A stretch of DNA of 64,000 bases from Lophius americanus (Eukaryota > Chordata > Actinopteri > Lophiiformes > Lophiidae). Made by a program: the position numbers and the translations under genes. The DNA is taken from assembly GCA_037951165.1 (NCBI GenBank), contig JBBDHG010000151.1:620001-684000 (forward strand), in the 5' to 3' direction. Below the pieces are notes generated by a model, which saw only the letters and a program-made list of their open reading frames with translations, had not been told where the DNA came from and made no database searches. Positions within the stretch are counted from its first letter, which is position 1. Each line of letters begins with the position of its first letter. Below, piece after piece: positions 22,613-33,600 of the stretch.

Positions 22613-24210
22613 GCATCCATCCATCCCTCCGTCCTAATATTCAACCGCCGTCCATCCATCCCATCTACTCATTTCCTCCTCCTGTGTATCGTAGACACCA
22701 AAGACAACCCGGTGTGGGAAAGACAAACCATCATGACGATTTAAGGAGAACGAAAGAGCCCCTTGAGAAAACTCAAGGTCTCAGGCGCTTTGCTGCTAAT
22801 TAGACTGATTTACCCGCCAAGCTTAAAGCGTTGCGGTTTTTTGTTTTGCTATCATCATTTCCTTTCTCTCGTTGGCGTCCACTCTCCAAGTCTCTGTTGC
22901 CGTCTGAGACCCTACAGAGGGGAAACTCAGGAAATGTTGCAGCCCCCTCCAGTCACAAAAAAAACATGCTTGTTGTTTTCCTTCCTCTGTGATGTAGAAG
23001 CATTTCAGAAACAAGCGCGGCCTGAAACTATTAACTCCACTGAAAGATAGAAGGAAGAGCTAAGACACTAGGAGACGTTCCTCCTAACCCACCTCTTAAA
23101 AGCACACTTTTAACCAAGCAGTAGGCTCAAGGGTCGGTGAGATGGAAGGACTCTTAACGCGACGAAAAAGTGAGGGGGATGTTGGTTAACGAACTTAGCG
23201 AAGATTCGTTTTATCATGCAATTTGAAAACTGGAAATTCTCAAGGTCCTTCGTGTGAATCAGAGTGTAGTTCGTCAAAAAGATCCCATTGTGAGCAAATT
23301 ATGAAATATTAAGAGTAAAATATTATATATACAAGGCTGATCTTGATTCCTATGGAAATTAGGACTTAATTGGAACAATGGTTAGGAAGATATATCTGAG
23401 AAACAGTGCTTTTAAAAAGAGGGGGATTTTGATTTTGAGGTGGTTTGTGTGGTCAAAGTTGTTTTTCCAACCGTAAGATTCTCATTTCAGTACCTTAAAT
23501 ACTGCTGATAACAGTGTGTAATGTTTGCGTTTGATGTGTTAAAACCACCAGTTTTAAGGGCATATAACTAAAAACGGTGGTCTTTTACACTCATTTACAC
23601 TGCAGATCAGGGTAATCTGACAAGGGTAACCATGGCAACAACAACCAAGTGACAGCGTAAAAACCCAGGGCTTCAGCTTGTACTAAAGCGTAAGAATACA
23701 TGCCAGGTTCTGGCCCTACTAACTTGGGCTTGGGCAGAAAAATGAGACCAACTCCACCCTGTAACGTGATTAAGAACAACAGAAATCCTCAACTTTGTCT
23801 CAGCTTGGCCCTGAAGAAGACCATTTAAGTTTGGGCTCTCAGCGGCTGGTGGAGATTAAACACTCAGGTAATCAATAACGCGGTAACTCTGGAAGGGGGA
23901 TGTGTAGCAAACTTAATGCAGCTAGCGGCGAGGGTTCTTCTCAGGGATCACAGGTAAGTGAGATGGATCACAGGTCACCCCCTCAGCTTGTAACCCCGAT
24001 GAATCTAGAGACACTCGAAACTAAACCTCTACACTCTTACAACAATATATAATGTAATATATAATGTACATGGAATATTTATCTAATTTAAACAATCTAA
24101 TGCAGCTGATGATGGGATGTTTGGTAGAGAGGCGGAAGCAGATTGTTTGGAAAATGTGAATAATTAATCAAAATATGAACTACTGCAGTAAAATATGATA
24201 TTTAGAAGAT
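22613..24210. other. Unique sequence, no gene seen
   Basis: Contains 'atccatcc' short repeats near 22618-22660 and a donor-like 'cacaggtaagtg' near 23950 without a recognisable exon. Frames at 22763-23050 plus and 22823-23014 minus overlap and resemble nothing. Confidence 0.4.
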
Positions 24211-24425
24211 AAATCTCCTTGAGTCGATTCATTTGCAACTGGACTAAATCGGACCAACTGTTGAGAAACTATGGTCTGACAGTAATGGAGATAAAACTCC
24301 CCCTGCTGTCAAAAACTGTTTCATGGTTCATTTTCAAATTTTGCACCCACACGAACCTCAGTGTGAGGAAGAACGGGAGTTTTTTTTTTTGCCAAAAGTT
24401 CGGTTGTATATCTGAGTTTGACTAA
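24211..24425. repeat. Dispersed repeat A, copy 2, fold-back arrangement
   Basis: The left half (24211-24310) runs plus: 'ggactaaatcggacc', 'gttgagaaactatgg', 'aactccccctgctgtca'. The right half (24311-24418) reads 'ttcattttcaaatttt', 'cagtgtgaggaagaacgg'. That is the reverse complement of the second half as found in the copies at 7502 and 44001, so the two halves face each other here. Confidence 0.55.
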
Positions 24426-25172
24426 AGCTCGATAGTAAATATCTTATTTTCACTCAAGCAGTCTCGTTGTCAGTCCCAAGGCGGGATGTAGAACGGCTCA
24501 CTGCAGCCTATAAGCTTTTCTTTCAGCACTCGTGGCACAGATGGTTCCTGCAGGCAATGATCTTTATTTTTCAACACAAAGGCAATTTTTCTTGGGCTGA
24601 ATGGGCCACGCCGACGTTTCTCTGTCTCCTCATCAGCCTTCTACGTCAGGCCGCCTCGGTCGCTGCAGAAAAAGTTGGTTGTGATTCGATCATCTGAATC
24701 AGCTGCAAAAAATGAGCTCACCTGAACCTGCGACTGAGAGCCGGCCCCCCACATCCATCCCTCCCCCTGCAGATCCGCTTTAACCGTATGTGTACATCTG
24801 ATTTCATCCTTAATTATCTTGATTTATCTATTTGGAGATTTGTTTTTTTTTCTTTATTAATGGACTTCACTGTTTTGACTTTTTTGACGTCCTTTGTGAT
24901 ACAAATGTAACGTGTAAATTGAAGAGTTGTTAAAACATCCTTCAAATTATGACAAACCGTGGCTAACGATGTAATTAGGATCACTTTCATTGTGACTTTC
25001 AAAACGAATCAAATGTATCTATTCAGATCTTATCTTTTTAATGTAAGCTATTTAATGAATAAAAATAACTACTTTTAACATTATTGTTGTATAAAGATAT
25101 TTAAGAATATTGTGTTTGATAGTGTAATATTAGACTGTTATTTGTGCATTCAAAACGTGATTCTATGGTTCT
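24426..25172. other. Unique AT-rich sequence, no gene seen
   Basis: 24590-24700 is somewhat GC-rich within a 76-codon plus frame, not recognised. The rest is very AT-rich. Confidence 0.4.
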
Positions 25173-25495
25173 GGTTCTGACTTTAATCTCAGAATTGTGA
25201 ATTTATTCTCAGAAGTTTTAGTCTCAACTCAGAATTCGGACTTTAATTTTAGAATTCTAAGTAAATTCTTTAAACACACGATTCCAAAAAAATTATCATG
25301 TAGCCTTATCTGAGCCTAAAGTCAAAGTTCTGAGAATAAAGTCAGAATAAAGACAGAATCCAGCATTTTAGGTCAAAATTCTGAGTTGAAAGTCAGAGGG
25401 CAGGGAATAAATTCAGAATCCTGAGAATAAAGTCGGCATTCTGTGTTTATAGTCAGAATTACAGGTTTAATGTCAGCATTCTGCATTTCAAGCAT
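25173..25495. repeat. Inverted 'agaattctga' minisatellite
   Basis: Diverged units built on 'agtcagaattctgagaataa' run in one orientation at 25311-25495. They run in the opposite orientation at 25173-25266, around a 45-bp spacer. A few more units appear at 25706-25745, separated from the main array by a LINE fragment. Confidence 0.7.
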
Positions 25496-25542
25496 TTAAC
25501 GTCTTCACAGTGGGGAAAAAAATGGGTGGAAAAATAATTTCT

Positions 25543-25650
25543 TTGGACGGTGGCGTCCCTCAGGGAGGTACCTTGGCCCCTTACTCTTTAGCATTAACAT
25601 GCAGCCACTGGTTCATACTATAAACGGGTTCGGTCATGTGACAAACATTT
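25543..25650 (+). mobile_element. LINE reverse-transcriptase fragment
   Basis: The plus strand encodes a reverse-transcriptase block. GGVPQGG lies in one frame and LGPLLFSINMQPL in the next after a one-base shift. This is the motif of L2/CR1-like fish LINEs just upstream of the catalytic YADD box. The YADD box itself is not preserved. The fragment lies between two pieces of the adjoining minisatellite. Confidence 0.65.
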
Positions 25651-25705
25651 TTCAGTAGCAAATAGAGACTCAACATGAGCTAAAAACAAAGTGTGGATAT
25701 TAAAG

Positions 25706-25745
25706 GGTGAAGTCAGAATTCTGAGTATAAAGTCAGAATTCCCCC
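25706..25745 (+). repeat. Outlying minisatellite units
   Basis: Two further 'agtcagaattctgag' units in the same orientation as 25311-25495. Confidence 0.6.
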
Positions 25746-26760
25746 TAAAGTTTTCACATGTGGCCCCAATCCTCTTCCGCAATCTACCTTTGGTGGTCTT
25801 CTTTTCATCTCTCGGTGTGAAGTACAGCAGGAAGGGGCCGTAAATATCCATCAGCTGCCGACACAGCTGGAGCCTGCGGCGCCTGTTTGGCAACACTGTT
25901 TATGGAATCAAAGTGGAGCAGAAGAATTATGACCAGAAAGAGGGCATTAAAAGTCCAGGTCCAGACATTGAGGGCACGTTTGAAAAAAATAAAAGGTCTC
26001 TAATTCAAAGGGCTAGAGTCGTTAGAAAATATCAGCCTGGAGAAGGAACAAGCCGACACCATGTGGAGTTTTGTTTAAATCATCTTTTTGGCTCTCCTTT
26101 GTTGCTGTTCCCTTCCACGAACACCGGCGGTTTTGAAGGAACATCATAATTTAAGTCTCTCTTTGACTTTTTATGTAATATTTTCACTCATTAATGTGGA
26201 TGCTAACACACTTAAAAACAGAGAGCATACAAAGATGAAGTAAAACAAGTCCAGAATAATTACATGACTTCAGAAACAAGCAAAATGACCAAGAGTAATA
26301 TCTTGAGTAATAATACCCCCCCAGACTGACAGGTTCTAACTGTTTGGGTTCCTTCTTTAGATTATTCAGGGAAGAAGAAGCCTGAGTTCAGTTCTGACTG
26401 TCATTTATAGAACATTTTTGAAAGTGTAAACTTTGTTGTTTTTGGTTTTTACACAGGTAAGTACAGGAAGATGATCAGGAAGAGGAGAGAGGAAAGATTT
26501 ATAAACCAAGGGAAGAGTCTGCGGACGTACAGAGTACAGCGGCGTACGCGATATCCACAGCTGGTAGCAAAAACTAAATCACATCGGTGTGGGGTACCCA
26601 ACCCCTTCAGGTTCTGCTCAGGTGCATTCATTTATAACAAACCAACGTAGCAAAGGCAATTAAGTTGCAGAAATCAGATATTTCATTGTCGGGCAGGAGA
26701 AACAAGGTTTATTCCGGTAAAAACAAACCTAATTGAAGTTTCAGTTTGCGGACGAGGCCT
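25746..26760. other. Unique sequence, no gene seen
   Basis: Short frames at 25618-25896 minus and 25913-26149 plus resemble no known protein. No repeat is recognised. Confidence 0.35.
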
Positions 26761-27150
26761 TCACTGTCTCACTGTGGGGTTCGAAAGAGAAGTTCTGATC
26801 AATAACGATGCTAGAATATCTGTATGTCGTGAGCGTTTGAGTTTCAGCTCCTTCAGCAGACGAGATCTGTGGAACATTGGATGTTTGCTCCTGGCCATTT
26901 TTATGAACCTGGACGTGTCTGAGTTTAACACTAGTTTAAGTTTTGTTAAAATGAGAGTGGACCACATCAAACCGGCCGACTGAAGAGGTTTAAAAGATTG
27001 AACAGCTGCAGGTGGAGAACAATAGAAAAATGCATCGTCTGCATAACAGTAGAAAGAAGATTCTGATAAGTTTGATTGATCAAAGTTCTTTGTGTCCACA
27101 ACCCTTAGGTCCAATATGTGGTATTTTTTCGGCTCTTTTTTGGTTGCCTC
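26761..27150 (-). mobile_element. LINE reverse-transcriptase fragment with YADD
   Basis: A minus frame of 134 codons contains FYCYADDAFFY, the catalytic YADD box of a LINE reverse transcriptase. KLKLVLNSDT and SRSKHPM follow in the expected order. Before and after this stretch similarity fades, and the endonuclease domain is absent. The 3' part of the same region (near 26790) is frameshifted relative to the family. The two catalytic aspartates are intact, but the protein is only a fragment. A Tc1 copy begins within a few bases of its upstream end, suggesting the Tc1 inserted into or beside it. Confidence 0.75.
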
Positions 27151-27576
27151 AATCAGCCATAACATTATAACCGCTGACAGGTGACAAGTCAGAATTGCAT
27201 TGATTATGTCATTACGGTGGTAGCTGTCAGCCAGAAAAACATTTCCTCAAAGAAGATGTGTCAGAAGCAGGAAAGAAATATCTCAGCGACTTTGGCGAGG
27301 GCCAAATTGTGATTGCTAAACGACTGGGTCAGAGCATCTCCGGAACTGCGGATCCGGTTTGGTATTCCCGGTTCGCATTGTTAAGTACTTTCCAAAGTGG
27401 TTTTAGGATTGACAACTGATAAACTGGCAACAGGGTTATGGGAGCCCAAAGCTAATGCAAGTGGGAATTGAATGCTAGCCTGTGATGTTCGATCCCACAG
27501 AGGAACTACTGAAGTACAAATTGCTGAAAAAAGAACCTCAATAATACTGGTCAAACGGTGTTAATATTATGGCTGA
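27149..27576 (+). mobile_element. Internally deleted Tc1/mariner element
   Basis: A 0.43-kb plus-strand copy with both ends: 'tcagccataacattataacc' at 27153-27172 and 'gttaatattatggctga' at 27560-27576. It keeps the start of the transposase gene ('cgactttggcgagggccaaa', 'gactgggtcagagcatctcc'), that is the N-terminal DNA-binding helices. It then jumps from about 27545 to the 3' terminal repeat, losing the catalytic core. A deleted copy with both ends can move only with transposase from elsewhere. Confidence 0.8.
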
Positions 27577-27718
27577 TAGGGTTATGATAGCCGTTTCCCT
27601 GGATTTTAATTATTCCCCTCTGTCTGAACATATAAATAAAATACGAAAAAACAAATTACATATCTATACCTTGATATTATTTTTCCAACCAGTGAAGTGG
27701 CAGAGCTGCAAAAATTCA

Positions 27719-27766
27719 AATCTACACAGTTCTGGGGAGGTGGTTTTAATGTTATGGCTGATTTGA
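27719..27766 (+). mobile_element. Tc1/mariner 3' terminal fragment
   Basis: The last 48 bp of the family: 'atctacacagttctgggg' then 'ggttttaatgttatggctga'. It is separated by about 140 bp of AT-rich sequence from the deleted copy upstream. It may be the original 3' end, with the nearer end arising from a second event. Confidence 0.7.
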
Positions 27767-28950
27767 ATGAAAAATATGTTTGAAAACTGTTGATTTTAAA
27801 ACCCTGTTCAGTGTTGATTTTACAGCTGTAAAGTAAACACACCATTTTTATAAAAAATGTTTTACTCCTCTGCTGATTGGGAATAGAACTTCTGTTGACA
27901 ACAAAACAAAAAAATGCAGACTCAGCATTCCTGCTTCCCTAACTGATGTCGGCGCTCATGTTTTCCCCGTTTCCCGACTTTACCAGCAAGAAAATATTAG
28001 AAATGGAATTCTGACGGGTTTGAAAAAGAAGCGCTGCACACGCCTCCGGTCTGCAAAATATGCAGGGTAGCGGAGTCCTGTGGGTGATCGACACACTGCT
28101 GTGGTGCATTAAGAAACACGTTCAATGCTGCTGCTGTCTCTGCACAACGTTTCAGTATTCTGAAGGAGTGGGGCCCAGATTTGGTTGAAAACATGCCGTA
28201 TGTGAAACTTGACTGCCAAGTAAAAAAAAAAGTTTCAGTCGGTTAGTTTTGATAAGGCGGTGATAAGACCCGTTATTTGATTGAACGCTGCAGGCAAACA
28301 GTCCGGAAGAGGAAAACAGCACAACTCAACGCCCACCACTCTGAAGGACACCTTGTCTAAAAAAGTAAAAATTGGTGCTTTTTTTTCTCCATTCATCAGT
28401 TAGAATTAGACGGATATTGCTGAGCGACGAGTCGTTGATGAAGTGAGTCTTCTTGGATCCCACCCAGTGTCGGCTGGTGATAAAAAAGGTTTTTCTAAAA
28501 CACGGGTGTTAATTTTCCAATACCCCAGACGATAGACTGAGCCAGAGAACAGTGTTCAATCAGGAAACAAGATGTTTTTATTCAACCGTGGGCATGGAGA
28601 GAGAGAGAGGGGAAGAGAGAGATGTCCCATTGATTCATTGTGTCTCTCATTAACGAAACAATCCAAGCTCAATTATCCTAAGAGGCTAATAGGTAGAAGT
28701 GTCAATCATTACTCCCAACTATACATAAATTACTGTATTATGGTGAGGAAGTCACAAAACGTTTGTTCAATTCTGCGGGTCCACTTAAAGATGAGAGCCC
28801 AAACCTCCGCCGAGGAAAATTGTTTCGTCATTTCCTGTTCCTCTACAGTATATCAGATCAAAGGAACAAGGCACAATGGTGCTCAAGGTTTAGAAAAAAA
28901 TCATGGCATTTTCACCATTTATGTCTGCGTTATTCTATATCTACCGACAA
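27767..28950. other. Unique sequence, no gene seen
   Basis: No gene or repeat recognised. A 127-codon plus frame (28572-28955) begins in a GA-rich patch 'gagagagagaggggaagaga' and resembles nothing. Confidence 0.4.
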
Positions 28951-29007
28951 GATAGCAAGATAAGTCAGATAAGGTAAATTTAAACTTATCTGACTTATCT
29001 TACTATC
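28951..29007. repeat. Inverted repeat with paired GATA motifs
   Basis: Arms 28951-28973 and 28985-29007 are complementary at 22 of 23 positions (17 contiguous from the centre) around an 11-base loop. Each arm holds two GATAAG-type motifs. Confidence 0.9.
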
Positions 29008-29185
29008 TAACCTTGCTCTCCTTCACCAACAGTTTGTCTATTCATCTGTGATTTGACAAATTATTGTCAATGAAATCCTAAGAAATCATTCAATTCACCT
29101 CATTATTTCACATTATCTGATTAATTAATGTGTTTCAGTAATTTTTGGATCCGCTTGTTATTTGAAGGAGGGCCAGTCCATCAGT

Positions 29186-29239
29186 TTACACGTGTTTGGA
29201 TGGTGTAAACAATTACACGTGTTTGGATGCTGTAAACGA
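29186..29239 (+). repeat. 27-bp tandem dimer with E-box and forkhead-like core
   Basis: Two adjacent 27-bp units differ at two positions. Each contains 'acacgtgt' (a palindromic E-box, CACGTG) and, 9 bp later, 'tgtaaac' (forkhead-type core). Confidence 0.85.
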
Positions 29240-30229
29240 GCGGGACACGATGTAAAGCGGCGTGGAACACAAAAAGCAGTTAGGGAACAACTGCTTCTCT
29301 GTTGTTGGTCCAGTAATTGCGATGAGTGTTGCAAATATTTTTACTCGTTAACACTTGTAGCACTGGAGCTAATTTTCTAATGAAACTACATCAATTTTCT
29401 TGGACTTCCTTTTAAGGCGCCAAGCTTTCCTATATTCTCAAGCCATTAATGAAGCGTTATCAACTTTCCTTGCATCCTCCCACACCATGTTTGGACGCCA
29501 GTCCAGGCCGTCTGGCTGCGTCGCGATCTCTCGCTCCCAAATGTCCGTTTGGCCTGGTGTCAAAGAGAAACCGAGCGAACGGGAGCATCAAGAGGTCTGC
29601 ATTTCTTTCAGCTCAAAGTTTACGGCGGTCGATGTATGTGAAGACGAGCGCAGACAGCTCTGCCGCCCCTTGAACCGCGCATCAGACGACGACAAAAGTG
29701 TGTGACAGTTTGATCGGTGGAAATCAGAGGCCACCAGATGTCGACTATCTCTTATCTGAGATTGGGAAAAGCTCTGCAGGAAGTGTGTTTACGTGTTGCA
29801 ATTCAACACTAATACATTTCAAAATAAGTCATTCTGTGACTCAGAGTTCAAAATTGGAATTCCCCCCATCCTGCGGCCGGAGACCCGTCTCGATTTCAAA
29901 GCAGGCAACAGACACCCCGCCACATTTGCATGATATTAAGCCGCCTCACTTATCATCTGCTGCAAGTACCGTTAGATCTTAAATTTAATGGTCCTGCAGA
30001 TGCATGCTAAAATCCTTTTGGATCCCATTATGAAATGGTTTGCCTAAATACTGCAGCGGAAATACACAGGTGCCAGAAAATATATATCTCTGGCATTTGT
30101 GAGTTGCACAGCAATTTATTTCAAGCAATTATGGAGGGACTCTTTTATTTATTGTTGCCTTGCATTTTCATGATTTGAAGGTGGCTGGGGAAAACATTGT
30201 TATGGGTATTTTTTTGCAGTGTTTTGGTC
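29240..30229. other. Unique sequence with CpG-rich patch at 29500-29700
   Basis: About 19 CpG occur in 200 bp at 29500-29700, much denser than the surroundings. Two plus frames (29400-29705 and 29449-29673) overlap the patch; neither resembles a known protein. The remainder is AT-rich. Confidence 0.4.
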
Positions 30230-30420
30230 TTTCCCGTTGTGAAGAACATCAAAGAGAATTGGGCCTGTGTCTCCTCATATTTATACCTCAGCAAAAGAGC
30301 AAGAGATTGTTCCGACTTCAGAGTTCCTACTCAAGCAAGGGAACTTAAAAATATAAAGTAGGACAGGTAATACGCTTTACCTAAAGCAGGATTTCCTGCA
30401 GGAGAAAAATATACATTTTT
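30230..30420. repeat. Dispersed repeat D, copy 2
   Basis: Related along its length to 19110-19300 (see the shared blocks there), same strand, with small indels. No coding frame. Confidence 0.6.
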
Positions 30421-30547
30421 TATGTTGAGAATTAAATGTTTTTCATGCTACTTTTGTGTTACTTGAGTAAGAGGTTAGATTTTTGTGTGTAATCTGAATT
30501 TAAAATTATAGACAATAAAGACATTTTATATTTCAGAGAGAAAGAGA

Positions 30548-30602
30548 GGGGGGGGGGGATGGATGGAAGGATGGATGGAAGGATGGATAGATGGATGGAT
30601 AG
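30548..30602 (+). repeat. G11 run and (GGAT/GGAA)n tract
   Basis: A run of 11 G leads into about 45 bp of GGAT units interspersed with GGAA and TAGAT variants. Confidence 0.85.
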
Positions 30603-31914
30603 GTATATAGTTAATAAGGGCGGATGGGCCCCAAAAATATCTTTAAAAATAAATTAGCATAAGGAGATTGTATATGAAATATGACGAGTGATGTCAGAAA
30701 GAAACTGCTGTAGAGTCGTGCCTGTGCCGCAAAGCTACCCAACTAATCTTTTCACCTTCCTGAAATCACCACAAACTGATGCCTAATGATCGTATGAAGG
30801 CAAATAAAAAATGTTGCTAAGGTCAATTGTTCAGCTTCCACTCAGAAATGTAGAATGGCGATTCCGTGCTGCAAATCTCCGCCTCCACCCAGCTCGCAAA
30901 GACACACGGAGATCACCAACGTTATCACGTAACATTGGACCAATGATATGAGTCCAACAGAGAGATGAGCAAGTCAGGAAAATGATCAACACACTGGAAA
31001 AAAGTTAAGCCGTCCTCTCTCCTGTCTGCGAAAACCCAGAGACGAAATACAGAATGCTTTTCTGCGACCTCTGACCTAAGGCCAAACGGAACACTGGACC
31101 CCTCCATGAGCTTGACATTTCATTAAAGCATTTAATAATCGTGATCAATAATCCTGTTCTCACATTTTGGCTGCCATTGTTCAAAACGAACCCAGGATTG
31201 GAAACTATTTTCACTCACTGGTGAAGGATAATTCCACCATAAATGCTTCATGGTGCTCAAGGAAGTAAATCTGAAGAGGTTTATTTACATGCTGCAGAAC
31301 CTCTTTTGAAATTATTGCTGGTGGTGGGTTTGCCTGAAATTAGAGAAGACTTTTTTCTCTCCACGGAGATGAATAAAAGAAGTGCCAGAAACATGTCTCC
31401 TTGGCTCTAGGGTTGCAATGCAATCTATTTCAAACATTCGCTGAGGCGCTGTTTTATGTGCAGTTAATTATATTTGCTGCGTTGCATGAAAGGTTGTATT
31501 GGTATATCAGTAATATTTCTATTTTCTTAAGTTGTCTATAGTATGGGCGAAAAAAGCAGTCTTACCGACTTTTAAGACAACATTGTAAAGATTAACACAT
31601 GATACTTTGACACATGATGATGAAGAACTGAATCTAAATGCTGCATGCTGATCGTGGGTCTAATTATGAAGAGGCGTATCTGAACCTACCCGGCATCTTG
31701 TAGAGGAAAGGGTGGATGAAGGGAAAGAAAGAGAAGTACCAGGATGGGTGAATGGGTACAGGACAATTTGCATGCTAGTGGATGTGGGCTGTCGGGGGTT
31801 TGCAGCTCATTCTCTAAGCAAAGCCTATTGGTAACCTTTGTCATCACAGTAGGCGGGGTTTCATGGACAGCCTCATTCCGAATAGATTTGGAAGAGACGT
31901 CTGGTAGGAAAGAA
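30603..31914. other. Unique sequence, no gene seen
   Basis: Short frames on both strands (for example 30925-31107 and 31005-31214 minus) are not recognisable. No repeat family is seen. Confidence 0.4.
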
Positions 31915-32400
31915 TATGCTGCGTGTAAACATCCCTTCCCGAAAGGAAAAAAACCCTCCTAGTCCTTTCGGAAAGCCTTTCCGATAGCCAGTCGCTGCAT
32001 GTAAACGCTGTTTCCGAAAGCTTTCTGTTTGAGTTGTATCTGTTCATGCCCAGCATCGTGACGTAATGCTGCAGCAAGGTTTTGGAGTACACCGGCTTAC
32101 ACCGGAGAGTGATTCACTCATCGCAGCTTTGAAAGAGTTTAACGTAGTTAGACGGTTAGATGGACCCAAACTCACTTCCACGCATGCCCTCTTCGTCGTA
32201 TTCTTCTTCTGGGCGCTTAGTTGGCGGTCGGCGCCCAGGTCATCGTAGCATTATCTCCACCTTAGGAATCAGAGTGTGGCTCATCTGCGCATGTCTGAAA
32301 TCTATTTCCGATTAGATGAGTTGATGCATGTAAACACCGGGTCGGAAAAGATCGCAGGTCATGTCAACAGGCAAACGAAATTGCAATTCTGAAAGGTCTA
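31915..32400. mobile_element. Possible DNA-transposon-derived repeat
   Basis: Three 'gtgtaaac/catgtaaac' blocks at about 31924, 31999 and 32327 are each followed by a 'tcggaaa' or 'tccgaaa'-type block. The layout and 'gcatgtaaac' wording recall a teleost PIF/Harbinger-like repeat. Terminal repeats and target duplications could not be fixed, and no transposase frame is present. Confidence 0.35.
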
Positions 32401-33454
32401 GTTCTGATATGAAAAAAGTGTGTAATATAAACCCACCTATTGTCTTAACTATTGCGAGATCACAATAATCGCAATAATTTCTACCTTGAGTTGTACTTTA
32501 GCTGATGTTTCGTTCTCTGAGTGTGTTGTAGTTTTACAGTTGCATAACTGCGTAACAAAGTAGTAATAAAGACTATGAATCTATTAACGAATAATAGTTT
32601 CATCCTGCAGAAGCTGCAAATCCTTTAAAACTTTTTATGCAGTGGGTTCAATACCACATTTATCTCCATACAGATAAAACCAAACTATTACAATCACAAT
32701 ATCCAGCATCTAAACATCAAAACCTTATAGAAACTGTTGCATTGTGGGTTGTTTTAGTTGTTGTCACTGTTTTTACTCTTTCTACAAGGCATTTATTTGG
32801 GTCATTATAACGGTGGCACAGAGCAGCCAAACAAATTTAAAGCATTTGTAACATTTTTACCAAAGAACAATATAACAGCGTTTTGGGAAACAAGATCACA
32901 AAAGCAAAGAAAATGAATAATTTACACAATGGGAAAAACTCTTGGAAGTAATGACACTGATTTACATCTAGAGGGTTAGGTGGATGGAGTGGATACTAAA
33001 AACTGGTAGTTATTTTGACAATAGAAGACAAAATGTTCTGGATACCAAACTCAGTAATGAAACTCGAACAAAATATCAGTGATAGTTTGTTTGCACCGTT
33101 GGGATGTCAATAAGGAACAATCAGTCCTTTCAACAGGATAGATGTTGCATTGTGATGAAAATTAGATCGTAAGCTTGTTGTCTACCTTACCAAAGTGCAA
33201 AATGAGGTCTTGCTTTGCTACTAAGATGATGATCGTAGGGGCTAGAGTCTGTGAATATTTTATTTATATTTTTCAAATTTACAGAAGTCGTGCGCGACTG
33301 TTTGGCCGACACAGTCACTTCCTACTTCCCTTCTATAGCTAATAATAATCTATAGCATACTGTATATCTATATGTGCATCAGCCCTTTCCATCAAACTCG
33401 GAAGACTCTGGAAAAGAATCTCACATATTGTAAATTTGTTCAATACTTCTGGCC
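32401..33454. other. Unique AT-rich sequence, no gene seen
   Basis: No coding sequence or repeat recognised. Confidence 0.4.
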
Positions 33455-33600
33455 CATGTGCCGGTAGGGTGGTTGGGAGGGTAGCAGCAGGAGGTCCCGG
33501 GTTCAAATCCCCCTCTGGCCTTCTGTGTTTGCGTGAGTACCCTCCATGTTCTCCAGCCTCCTCCCACTTTTCTTTTAGTCCAAATTTTCTGCGTATGAAT
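33455..33600 (+). mobile_element. tRNA-derived SINE
   Basis: The head has a weak A box ('ggtagggtggttggg') and a good B box 'gggttcaaatccc'. The body 'ccttctgtgtttgcgtg', 'ccatgttctccagc', 'cctcctcccac' is that of a very common teleost SINE. The antisense frame across it (33339-33632) is a well-known artefact of this repeat and not a protein. Confidence 0.75.

Noticed and set aside
25173..25745. CRISPR-like array
   Set aside because: The units are a diverged AT-rich minisatellite without regular spacers, in a vertebrate genome.
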